Source of the DNA: Geminocystis sp. NIES-3708
GTDB lineage: Bacteria; Cyanobacteriota; Cyanobacteriia; Cyanobacteriales; Cyanobacteriaceae
DNA length: 64,000 nt
Direction of reading: 5' to 3'
NCBI RefSeq assembly: GCF_001548095.1
Contig: NZ_AP014815.1
Location: 1,611,656 to 1,675,655 of the forward strand
Shown: piece by piece, positions 1 to 8,160 of the stretch
Layout: each line of letters begins with the position of its first letter
How positions within the stretch are numbered: the stretch's first letter is position 1
Notes under the pieces: model-generated
Seen by the model: the letters and a program-made list of their open reading frames with translations, nothing else
Database searches by the model: none
Told to the model about the DNA's origin: nothing
Translations under genes and position numbers: made by a program

Positions 1-270
1 AAATCTTACGAAAAATCAGCTCAATGGGCTTTAACCCGAGGAGACGACATCGGCAAAAGCGTTGCCAAACAACGCTTAGAAACTGCCCAATATTTGGCAA
101 AAAATCCTGATAGTAAAAAAGCTCAAGTTAGTGCTTGGGCAAATATTCTTACTTCTGTTTTTGATGATAAAAGCCGTCAAATGGCAATGGATAAAATTAA
201 AAGTTTAGGAGGAGAAGTGAATATATCTAAGGATGGTAAAGTACAGGTAAAATTACCCCAAGAAGATTAA
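1..270 (+). CDS. C-terminal end of an unrecognised protein (partial)
   Basis: The window opens inside a reading frame that runs 89 codons to a TAA at 268-270; the start lies upstream of the window. The visible end is hydrophilic and helical-looking, with a short lysine-rich tail ending QVKLPQED. No domain was recognised. The stop is three bases before the ATG of the next gene, so the two are probably co-transcribed. The even codon pattern and tight coupling support a real gene; the function is unknown. Confidence 0.6.
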   Translation, partial: KSYEKSAQWALTRGDDIGKSVAKQRLETAQYLAKNPDSKKAQVSAWANILTSVFDDKSRQMAMDKIKSLGGEVNISKDGKVQVKLPQED

Positions 271-273
271 ATT

Positions 274-2307
274 ATGAATGATTTAAAATCCTTAGTTGTC
301 AAAGAATTAAATCAAGAAAATTACTGGAAATTAAAAAATCTTCTTGAGGAAAGAATTAAAACAAAACCAGAAGAAATTACTAGTTATTTTTATTTAGCAT
401 TAGTATATTTATTACTTAATGACATAGAAAATACTGATGAGATTTTGATGTCAACTCTTTTAAGTAGTAATAATTTTGATGATGATTTTCAAGAGCTTTT
501 AAATATTTTTGATGAGATGGCTTTAACTCAATTTCATCATAATAATTTTAGCGTCACAGTAAAAATTTATGGGAAAATTCATCAGCTACTATGGGAACAA
601 GAAATCTTAAAACCTGAGTGGGGATTATATTATTATAATTTTGCCCTAGCTTTAGAAAAACTACAGGATAAAATGAGGGCGATGGAAGCCTATAAAAAAG
701 CTATCAATATTAATACCTCTTTAGTAGATGCTTATAATAATTTAGGTAATATTTATTGTTACCTTAATCAATGGGAAAAAGCCGAATTAATTTATCAAAA
801 AGCCATCGAAACTAACCAGAATTATTTGGGTAGTTATTTTAATTTATTATTAGCCCTTAAAAATAGGGGAAAATTTGATGAAGCAGTCAATTTAGCTATA
901 AAAACTGCCGATTTATTTCCTGATAATTTTACTTGGCAATTGCAAAAATATTTATTTTTACCTATTATTTATTGTGCAGAAAAAGAAATTATTGATTATC
1001 GTCAAAGATTTAGTCGAGGATTAGATTTTTTAATTAATAATTTAGATTTATCTACTAAAGATAAAAGAAAAAATGCTTTAGAAGCTATTACTAATCATAC
1101 CAATTTTTATTTAGCTTATCAAGGTTATAACGATTTAGATTTACAAAAAAAATATGCTTATTTAGTTACTAAAATTGCAGAAGCAAATTTTCCTCAATGG
1201 TCAAAAAGACGCAGTTATATCAAAGGAAAACAAGAAAGAAAAATAAAACTAGGTTTTGTTTGTGGAGGAAGTTATAATCGAGCTAAATGGTTATTTAAAT
1301 GGTTAGAAAATTTAGATGTAAATAAATTTATTATTCATGTTTATTTTATTGAAAATATTTCTGAGTCTTTAAGAAAACAAATTGAGCAAATAACTAAATT
1401 ATATTGTTGTATTCCTGATAATTTAGAATTAATTTGTAAGCAAATTTATCAAGATAATTTAGATATTTTAACCTATACAGAAATAGGAATGTTACCGCAA
1501 ACTATCGTCATGGGTAGTTTAAAATTAGCTCCAATTCAGTGTGCAACCATCGGACATCCTCTCACTTCTGGATTAGAAACGATTGATTATTATATTTCAA
1601 GGGAGTTAATGGAAACTAAACAGGCACAAAATCATTATTCTGAAAAATTATTTTGCTTACCTAATATTGGTATGTGTTTAGAAAAAGAGGTTATTACTGA
1701 GGTAAATAAAATAAGGGAAGATTTTTATTTAAACTGTGATGATATTATTTATTTATGCAGTCAAATGTTGTTTAAATATCTTCCCCGTCATGATTATTTA
1801 CTTCCAAAAATAGCTCTAAAAGTCCCTCTCGCTAAGTTTGTTTTTATAGAATCTTATCCTGATTTAACGCATATTTTTCAAGAAAGATTAGACATTGTTT
1901 TTAAGAAAAATAACTTAGATTTTCATGATTATTGTGTTTTTTTGCCTTCTTTGTCTCAAGGTGATTATTTTGAGTTAAATTGGTTATCTGATGTCTTTTT
2001 AGATAGTATTGCATGGTCTGGAGATAATACAACAAGAGAAGCTCTATCTTGTCATTTACCTGTGGTGACACTACCTGGAGAATTTATGCGCAGTCGTCAC
2101 AGTTACGGAATTTTGAAAATGTTAGGGGTGACTCAAACAATTGCTAATTCCGAAAAAGAATATATCAAAATTGCTGTGAAATTAGGGCTTGATCGAGCCT
2201 ATAATCAAACGATTAGAGAGAAAATAAAAGTTAAGCTCGATCGACTTTATGGAGATTTAGAATGTGTGAAAGCATTAGAAAAATTTTATCTACAGATTAA
2301 TGACTAA
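274..2307 (+). CDS. TPR-containing SPINDLY-type (GT41) glycosyltransferase, divergent
   Basis: A 677-residue protein with two parts. Residues about 115-230 contain TPR units (for example AMEAYKKAININTSLVDAYN). The C-terminal half (about 330-677) resembles the O-GlcNAc-transferase/SPINDLY (GT41) catalytic region, with PIQCATIGHPLTSGLETIDY, YSEKLFCLP, a REALSCHLPVVTLPGE stretch and SRHSYGIL. GT41 enzymes transfer sugars to Ser/Thr of proteins in the cytoplasm. Unlike the three relatives downstream it lacks the HSVG motif at the start of the catalytic region (SYNRAKW instead), so activity or donor choice may differ. Residues about 37-65 (SYFYLALVYLLLNDIENTDE) are a weak copy of a module shared with the neighbouring genes. 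It follows the previous gene by three bases. The target is unknown. Confidence 0.8.
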   Translation: MNDLKSLVVKELNQENYWKLKNLLEERIKTKPEEITSYFYLALVYLLLNDIENTDEILMSTLLSSNNFDDDFQELLNIFDEMALTQFHHNNFSVTVKIYGKIHQLLWEQEILKPEWGLYYYNFALALEKLQDKMRAMEAYKKAININTSLVDAYNNLGNIYCYLNQWEKAELIYQKAIETNQNYLGSYFNLLLALKNRGKFDEAVNLAIKTADLFPDNFTWQLQKYLFLPIIYCAEKEIIDYRQRFSRGLDFLINNLDLSTKDKRKNALEAITNHTNFYLAYQGYNDLDLQKKYAYLVTKIAEANFPQWSKRRSYIKGKQERKIKLGFVCGGSYNRAKWLFKWLENLDVNKFIIHVYFIENISESLRKQIEQITKLYCCIPDNLELICKQIYQDNLDILTYTEIGMLPQTIVMGSLKLAPIQCATIGHPLTSGLETIDYYISRELMETKQAQNHYSEKLFCLPNIGMCLEKEVITEVNKIREDFYLNCDDIIYLCSQMLFKYLPRHDYLLPKIALKVPLAKFVFIESYPDLTHIFQERLDIVFKKNNLDFHDYCVFLPSLSQGDYFELNWLSDVFLDSIAWSGDNTTREALSCHLPVVTLPGEFMRSRHSYGILKMLGVTQTIANSEKEYIKIAVKLGLDRAYNQTIREKIKVKLDRLYGDLECVKALEKFYLQIND

Positions 2308-2387
2308 AGCCATCACTACAAACTAATATTCAATATTGTCTCTCATATCTGTACTATGTTTTGTCAATTTATGTGTCTAATTCGTTG

Positions 2388-2570
2388 TTAAATCAAATCA
2401 TCTTCAGTCAAATTTGCTTGTTTCATGAAACTTTTAAGAGTACCTATTCTTAAATCTTTATTGCCATGAATAGGAATTATTACTGTCTGATTATTTTTGC
2501 AATATTTAAAATGACTGCCATTAACATCTACTAATACCCAACCTTTTTTCTTGAGAATATAGCTAATCAC
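2388..2570 (-). CDS. hicA: HicA-type toxin, apparently frameshifted at its N-terminus
   Basis: HicA toxins are small double-stranded-RNA-binding-fold mRNA interferases. The frame shows the family's core: KGWVLVDVNGSHFKY with the catalytic His in GSH, then PIHGNKDLRIGTL and a final helix. As given it starts at GTG 2570 (60 residues). The natural start seems to be the ATG at 2590, which overlaps the hicB stop as ATGA, but that frame reads only MKSISRK before TGA at 2569-2567. One extra A in the AAA run at 2573-2571 would restore MKSISRKVISYILKKKGW, a typical HicA start. The gene may therefore be inactivated, or expressed from the weak GTG. Confidence 0.75.
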   Translation of the reverse strand: MISYILKKKGWVLVDVNGSHFKYCKNNQTVIIPIHGNKDLRIGTLKSFMKQANLTEDDLI

Positions 2571-2586
2571 TTTCTTGAAATTGACT

Positions 2587-2787
2587 TCATAAAATTAGTT
2601 CTAATATCTTATCAGATGAATCTTGTTGATTAGGAATTGCTCTTAAATATAGTTCTATAGCCTCCCTAAGATTATTCTCTAATTCCTCCATTGTATCAGC
2701 TTCTGTGAGGCAACCGGGTAGTGATGGTACTTCTGCCAAATATCCACATCCTTCCGCTTCATGTATAATTGCTTGAATTTTTATCAT
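2587..2787 (-). CDS. hicB: HicB-type antitoxin
   Basis: A 66-residue protein of the short HicB class: a partial RNase-H-like fold with the family signature EGCGYLAEVPSLPGCLTEAD and a following helix MEELENNLREAIELYL. It neutralises HicA and usually represses the operon, although no separate DNA-binding tail is visible in this short form. It lies upstream of hicA on the minus strand, and its stop overlaps the ancestral hicA ATG (ATGA at 2590-2587). This is the usual translational coupling for hicBA. Confidence 0.85.
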   Translation of the reverse strand: MIKIQAIIHEAEGCGYLAEVPSLPGCLTEADTMEELENNLREAIELYLRAIPNQQDSSDKILELIL

Positions 2788-2849
2788 TTCAGAGCCTCCA
2801 ATAAAAGTCTATACATTGATTTTATCTTTTCGAGAAGAATTGTGTTCTT

Positions 2850-2886
2850 TATAATTCCCCATTAAGGGGGCTAGGGGAGATCTAGC
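2850..2886. repeat. Short interspersed G-rich palindromic element
   Basis: The intergenic sequence reads ATTCCCCATTAAGGGGG followed by CTAGGGGAGATC. It is of the CCCC...TTAAGGGGG...AGGGG type scattered between genes in many cyanobacteria. Only one copy was seen in this window, so the assignment rests on resemblance. Confidence 0.35.
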
Positions 2887-2911
2887 AAGTATATTTATTA
2901 TTAGAAATCAC

Positions 2912-4324
2912 CTAACAACTTACATCTTTAATAGTGTTTTCTAATAATTCCCTTAAATCATCTCGCTCTAACTTCCATAACTCCTTGATTTGTGTCTGTA
3001 AAATATCTAATAATTCTAATTTATTGTTTTCTATTATTTCAGTAGAATCATTAAAAAGAATACTAAACCAAGTCGTTTGAGCGGTGATAATATCTCCTAA
3101 AAATAAGAAAGATAATCCCAAATACCAATAATTATCTGTAATTAAGGGATTAATATTAATCTCTCGTTCAAAAAAATCTACTGCCTCTTGATATTTTTCT
3201 TCCTTGAGAAATTGCTGAAATTTTCCTTTCGTCAAAAAATTTATCCATTCTTGAGTGCGAACTTTCCAACCGTAATTATAATTAACAAAATCAACCTGTT
3301 TTCGTAGATGATTTTCTAATTCATAATCTTCATTAAGATATTGTTGTAAAATTTCCACAGTTTTAAGAATAAAAACTTCACCATATCTATTCCAATCATT
3401 ATCATCCACGGCAAGTAAAGAGCCAAAATTTGCAGATGTTTCCCCAAGTGCTCCCAAATCGCTAGTAATGATATAACAACCACTTGCCATGGCTTCCATC
3501 ACTGCGATACAAGAAGTTTCAGGAAAAGTATTAGGATAACTTAAAATAGATACTGATTTTAATTCCTCTGCTAATTTTTTCTGAGAAATTGAACCAATAT
3601 ATTCAACACCTTCCATATTCTGGCATTTCTCGTATAACCCAGCATATTTAGATTCATCATTGATTTGATAAACTTGCATACTGGAAAAAACTTTCAAAGT
3701 AATTTCTGGAATCAATTTTTTGATATAAGGAAAAAACTCTAAAAGTAAATCTAAACCACGAAAAGGAGTGCTGGTGTAAGCCAAAACAGGAGGGTTGATT
3801 TTATGGCTTAAAATCTGCTCATTTTCTCTAAATAATTGAGCAAAATTAGGACTAATGGCATTATTTAAAATAGTAACTTTCTCAGGAGAGATAGGAAAAG
3901 TTTTTAAATATTGGTCTTTTTGCCATTGACTGATTAAGACAATTTGATCATAAATATTAACTAATTCAGCATTTAACAAACATTCAACGGCTGGTTGATC
4001 TTGTGCGTGTTGTAACCATAAAATAAGAAGACAGTGAGAACTAATTAAATTTTTTATAGTAAAGCCAAAAGCAGGTCTATTTTGCAGAATGACAATGTCC
4101 ACTGTCAGAAAAAAACTAACATTAATTTCATTGTAGGAAAGACAAGAAACTCCCCGATAAATACCTCCTTTACTGAGGTTATTAATTAGATAAATTTCAT
4201 GACCTAATTTTACCAAATTTTCGGCTAAATAACAGATCATTGATTGAGAACCGCTCAATGGTTGAGAATGGGGAGTTTCCACGTTATAGTCAATATTACC
4301 CAAATCTAAAAAAACAATTTTCAT
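2912..4324 (-). CDS. GT4-family glycosyltransferase with C-terminal TPR-like module
   Basis: A 470-residue protein starting at ATG 4324 (a TTG lies one codon earlier). The N-terminal Rossmann domain opens KIVFLDLGN and the second domain carries the GT4 E-x7-E element in FPETSCIAVMEAMASGC, which binds the nucleotide-sugar donor. A GT-B retaining glycosyltransferase is the clear family call. After about residue 375 the protein continues with a helical tail containing NYWYLGLSFLFLGDIITAQT and TWF. That tail matches a module found at the N-terminus of the adjacent SPINDLY-type proteins. It lies six bases downstream of the methyltransferase gene 4334-5668 on the same strand, so an operon is likely. 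Acceptor unknown. Confidence 0.85.
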   Translation of the reverse strand: MKIVFLDLGNIDYNVETPHSQPLSGSQSMICYLAENLVKLGHEIYLINNLSKGGIYRGVSCLSYNEINVSFFLTVDIVILQNRPAFGFTIKNLISSHCLLILWLQHAQDQPAVECLLNAELVNIYDQIVLISQWQKDQYLKTFPISPEKVTILNNAISPNFAQLFRENEQILSHKINPPVLAYTSTPFRGLDLLLEFFPYIKKLIPEITLKVFSSMQVYQINDESKYAGLYEKCQNMEGVEYIGSISQKKLAEELKSVSILSYPNTFPETSCIAVMEAMASGCYIITSDLGALGETSANFGSLLAVDDNDWNRYGEVFILKTVEILQQYLNEDYELENHLRKQVDFVNYNYGWKVRTQEWINFLTKGKFQQFLKEEKYQEAVDFFEREININPLITDNYWYLGLSFLFLGDIITAQTTWFSILFNDSTEIIENNKLELLDILQTQIKELWKLERDDLRELLENTIKDVSC

Positions 4325-4333
4325 CAAAAATAG

Positions 4334-5668
4334 TTAGATTTTTTCTACTAATAAATATAAAAAAGTCTCTAGTTTAATAACTAAATCAATAATTTCTTTT
4401 TCAGCTTCCGAGTAATTTTTTTCTTCCCCTGTTACTAGATTAATGGGCTGAATTTTTAAGGAATAAGAGACTAATTCTTGCAAGATTGCAGGTTTTTCCC
4501 ACAAGATTAATAAAACAGCAGCTAAACCAGCAGATAAATAAATGGGTATAGTAGTTGGTAGTTTAATAAATTTACTCACTTCCCAAGGGTTTTGTTGCTT
4601 AATTGCCATTAATAAATCTTGTTTAACTTCTGGTAATTTTAATTGGGGATGTAAATATATTTTTACCTTTTGCCAATGATTTTCTTCCCAAGTAGATGGC
4701 GGTTGAAAAGATGAGGAAATCTCATCATGGTTACACCAAAAATCAATTATACGATGGCAAGGGTGCAGTAATTCATAGAAATGTAACTTCTCTTCTTCCG
4801 AAGCATTTTCTAAGGCAAATTCCCACACAGTGGGTAAACTATTGTCTTGAAATAAATCTCGAATTTCCCATTGTCTCCAGTTAACCATACTGAAAAATTT
4901 TAATTTAGATTCCCTTAGCATTTCAAAAACTTTGGGTATGGTATAACCTTTATCATTTTGTAGTAAATGATTCATCAGAATAGCTTGTCTGACTTTATCT
5001 GATTTTATATCTAAATTTTCATCATTAAATAATCCCCCTACTTTTTGTTTTAATAAAACATTGGGCTTTAAATTTTTTATAGTTTCTACTACTACGTTAA
5101 TTTCAAAATCATCGGGATTTTCTTCCAATAAACCTAAACAACGAAATAATTCTTGGGAGGTATAGTAAACAAATCTTTGATAATAATTGTGAAAGTCTGT
5201 GTGAATAATTCCATCAGATTTTAACACTGATTTGAATGTTTTTAATGTTTCTAAAGGTTCATCTAAAAGACACAAAACATCTTTACAACTAATATAATCA
5301 TATTGATAATTTAATTCGGCGATATTTTCGATTCTTATTTGATGAAATTCTACATCATTAAATTCATGAAATTCTAATCTTTTTTTCGCTACTTCTAAGG
5401 AATTTTGCGATAAATCTATGGCAATAATTTTTGCTTGAGGATTGGCAAAAGCTAAATTTAACGTAGTCCATCCACTACCGCATCCTACATCCAAGATAAC
5501 TTTATCCTTTGTATCAATAACTCTCTGATGACAAAGATAATAGGAAGTGGTCAAATTATTGACAAATAGAGAGTCATAATCTTTAGCAGGAGACTTTTCT
5601 AGGGGAATTTTAGGATAAGGTAAACTATCATACTGTTGTTGTAATAAATCTTGGGAGGATTGGTTCAT
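4334..5668 (-). CDS. Class I SAM-dependent methyltransferase with long C-terminal extension
   Basis: Residues 58-67 are motif I (ILDVGCGSGW), followed by the acidic loop IIAIDLSQNSLEVA and a SCKDVLCLLDEP post-motif; the methyltransferase domain ends near residue 160. The remaining roughly 280 residues are helical, without a family I can name. The gene is divergent from the GT41 gene at 5736 (67-bp gap) and reads into the GT4 gene. The substrate is probably a sugar or protein made by this cluster, which is inference from neighbourhood only. Confidence 0.8.
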   Translation of the reverse strand: MNQSSQDLLQQQYDSLPYPKIPLEKSPAKDYDSLFVNNLTTSYYLCHQRVIDTKDKVILDVGCGSGWTTLNLAFANPQAKIIAIDLSQNSLEVAKKRLEFHEFNDVEFHQIRIENIAELNYQYDYISCKDVLCLLDEPLETLKTFKSVLKSDGIIHTDFHNYYQRFVYYTSQELFRCLGLLEENPDDFEINVVVETIKNLKPNVLLKQKVGGLFNDENLDIKSDKVRQAILMNHLLQNDKGYTIPKVFEMLRESKLKFFSMVNWRQWEIRDLFQDNSLPTVWEFALENASEEEKLHFYELLHPCHRIIDFWCNHDEISSSFQPPSTWEENHWQKVKIYLHPQLKLPEVKQDLLMAIKQQNPWEVSKFIKLPTTIPIYLSAGLAAVLLILWEKPAILQELVSYSLKIQPINLVTGEEKNYSEAEKEIIDLVIKLETFLYLLVEKI

Positions 5669-5735
5669 ATAGGGAAATTATAAATAGCTTTTCTTGTTAT
5701 GATAACGAAAAGAGTGAATCTTAGAAGAAAAAAAT

Positions 5736-7916
5736 ATGATTAATTGGCTTGATTCAGCGTTACCTTTTCTAGAAGCGGAAAAATACTCAGAAGTTGTGAA
5801 AATTTATGAAGAATTAGTGCAAAATAATGAGGAAAATGTTGGTCATTATTGGTATTTAGGACTGGCTTATTTATTAAATGAAGATATAGATTCCGCACAA
5901 ACAACTTGGTTTATAGTTTTTTCTCAAGGTGATGATTCGCAATTAGAAGAATGGAATCAGGAGTTAGGGAAAATATTAGATCAAGAAGCTTTAAGATTAT
6001 TGTTTTCAGGAAGGTATGAAAAAAGTTTATTAATTCGTCAACAAATTCAGGAAATTACGCCGAATAATATTCATAATTTATTACATATAATTAATCTTAA
6101 ATTGTTATTAAAAACTTTTGAAATCCATGATTTAATTAACTATAATTTAATTAAATTAGTTAAAAATAGTTCTGCTAATTCTTTGGATTTTGTGTTGTTG
6201 TCAACGATTTTAAAGGATATTTTATATTATCCTTATAATGTTACGGTGGATTTTGCGGAGTCAGTTTTAATTTATACTGATGTGGATAAAGAGATTGTTC
6301 AATTAATTGTTAATGTCGGGGATAATCGTACTAATGAGGGAAAATACATTTTTTATGGAATAGAGTTAATGGAAATGTGTAATAAATATTCCCATAAAAA
6401 TATTAGGGTTTATATCAATTTATTTGAATATTATAAGTTAGTTCATAATTTCGATCGAGTGTTAGCTATTGCACAAGAAGCAGAAAAAAAAGCTGAAAGT
6501 TTTGTGGAAAAATATACAGTTAATAATTCTCTGTTAAATACTTACTTAATGTTAGCTGAATGGGAAAAAGCGAGAAACATTGCTAAAAAACAAGAAGATA
6601 TTTATCAACAAATTCATCTTTATAAAAATGAGTTAAGTGATTCTTTAATTCGATCAAGTTTTTTCTCTTGGTTTTCTAGTCCTTATTATTTAAGTGATGA
6701 TCCCAAAAATAACCGAAAAAAAATTAATACGGTAGCTAGTTTATTTCAAGAAATTAATTATCCTTTTTATCCCCATATTACTCACACAAAACCCCAACAA
6801 AAAAAAGTATTAACCATCGGATATATTGGACATACTTTAAGACGGCATTCTGTGGGTTATCTTGCCCGTTGGCTAATATACTATCACGATCAGGATTTAT
6901 TTAAGATTAATCTGTATTTTCCCCAAGGCACTGGGGATGATTGGACAGAAAAATGGTTTACACCGAATGTCCATAAGATTGTGAATTCTCAACAGAATAT
7001 CGCCGCTTTAGTTGAGCAAATTCATCAAGATGAAGTAGATATTTTAGTAGATGTTGATAGTTTAACCTATAATTTAACGGCTTTAACCATGGCGATGAAA
7101 TCAGCACCAATTCAGGTGACTTGGTTAGGGATGGATGCTAGTGGTATTCCAAATATAGACTATTTTATCGCCGATCCTTATGTTTTACCAGATCACGCTC
7201 AGGAGTATTATTCAGAGAAAATCTGGCGTTTACCTCATACTTATTTAGCTATAGATGGTTTTGAAATTGGTGTGCCAACTTTACGGCGAGAGGATTTGAA
7301 TATTAGTGATGATGCTATTATTTACTTGAATGTGCAACACACTGCAAAATTACATCCCGATTTAATCTGTTTGCAAATGGCGATTATTAAACAAGTACCC
7401 AATAGCTATTTAATTTTTAAAATTAGATTAGAAGAAGATAAAATTAGAAAATATTTAGAGTTGATCGCGCAAAAGTGTGGAGTTAATCAAGATCAATTAA
7501 GATTTATTTCTACAGATCCCACTGTGGAAGAGCATCGAGCTAATTTAAGTATAGCTGATGTTTTACTTGACACTTATCCTTACAATGGGGCTACTACTAC
7601 CCTTGAAGCCTTGTGGTGTGAGTTACCTGTTGTGACTAGGGTAGGAGAACAGTTTGCGGCAAGAAATACTTACGGTTTTATGATGAATGCTGGAATTGAA
7701 GAAGGCATTGCGTGGAGTGATGAGGAATATATCGAATGGGGGATTAAGTTGGGTACAGATGAAAATCTAAGGCTGGAAGTAGTCTGGAAGTTAAAACAAT
7801 CAAAACAAAATTCTCTGTTATGGAATGGAAAGCAGTTTGCAAGAGAAATGGAGAAGGCTTATCAACAAATGTGGGATATATACGTTAATCAAGAAACTAA
7901 AGCTAAAATGAAATAA
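5736..7916 (+). CDS. TPR-containing SPINDLY-type (GT41) glycosyltransferase
   Basis: A 726-residue protein. The N-terminus has the shared module (HYWYLGLAYLLNEDIDSAQT, then TWF, about residues 37-60), then a long helical repeat region. The catalytic GT41 half begins near residue 350 with IGYIGHTLRRHSVGYLARW, including the His of the SPINDLY/OGT active region. It continues with PIQVTWLGMDASGIPNIDYF, YYSEKIWRLP, DTYPYNGATTTLEALW and VTRVGEQFAARNTYGFM. No signal peptide is visible, so a cytoplasmic protein O-glycosyltransferase is expected. It is a paralogue of 8161-10317 and 11134-13302. Targets are unknown. Confidence 0.85.
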   Translation: MINWLDSALPFLEAEKYSEVVKIYEELVQNNEENVGHYWYLGLAYLLNEDIDSAQTTWFIVFSQGDDSQLEEWNQELGKILDQEALRLLFSGRYEKSLLIRQQIQEITPNNIHNLLHIINLKLLLKTFEIHDLINYNLIKLVKNSSANSLDFVLLSTILKDILYYPYNVTVDFAESVLIYTDVDKEIVQLIVNVGDNRTNEGKYIFYGIELMEMCNKYSHKNIRVYINLFEYYKLVHNFDRVLAIAQEAEKKAESFVEKYTVNNSLLNTYLMLAEWEKARNIAKKQEDIYQQIHLYKNELSDSLIRSSFFSWFSSPYYLSDDPKNNRKKINTVASLFQEINYPFYPHITHTKPQQKKVLTIGYIGHTLRRHSVGYLARWLIYYHDQDLFKINLYFPQGTGDDWTEKWFTPNVHKIVNSQQNIAALVEQIHQDEVDILVDVDSLTYNLTALTMAMKSAPIQVTWLGMDASGIPNIDYFIADPYVLPDHAQEYYSEKIWRLPHTYLAIDGFEIGVPTLRREDLNISDDAIIYLNVQHTAKLHPDLICLQMAIIKQVPNSYLIFKIRLEEDKIRKYLELIAQKCGVNQDQLRFISTDPTVEEHRANLSIADVLLDTYPYNGATTTLEALWCELPVVTRVGEQFAARNTYGFMMNAGIEEGIAWSDEEYIEWGIKLGTDENLRLEVVWKLKQSKQNSLLWNGKQFAREMEKAYQQMWDIYVNQETKAKMK

Positions 7917-8160
7917 AAAAGATAAGATGAAAGAGTGTTGCTTTGCATACTCAAAATAGATAGATCTCGTGTTTAGAGAAGCCAATTTTCATCTAAGATT
8001 TTTGTTTCAGAAATGCAATCCTAAAAGTACAACAGAATCCATTGATAAGTAATTCAGAATAATCTGCTAATAATTCCCTCTTATCTTGATACGATACTGT
8101 CTATACTCTCTGAGTATTGAATAGTAATAATAAAATAATTTAGGGGATAAATATAAATTT

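Noticed and set aside
4696-4884. Plus-strand open frame inside the methyltransferase gene
   Set aside because: Antisense to a well-supported gene with clear SAM motifs; no family pattern.
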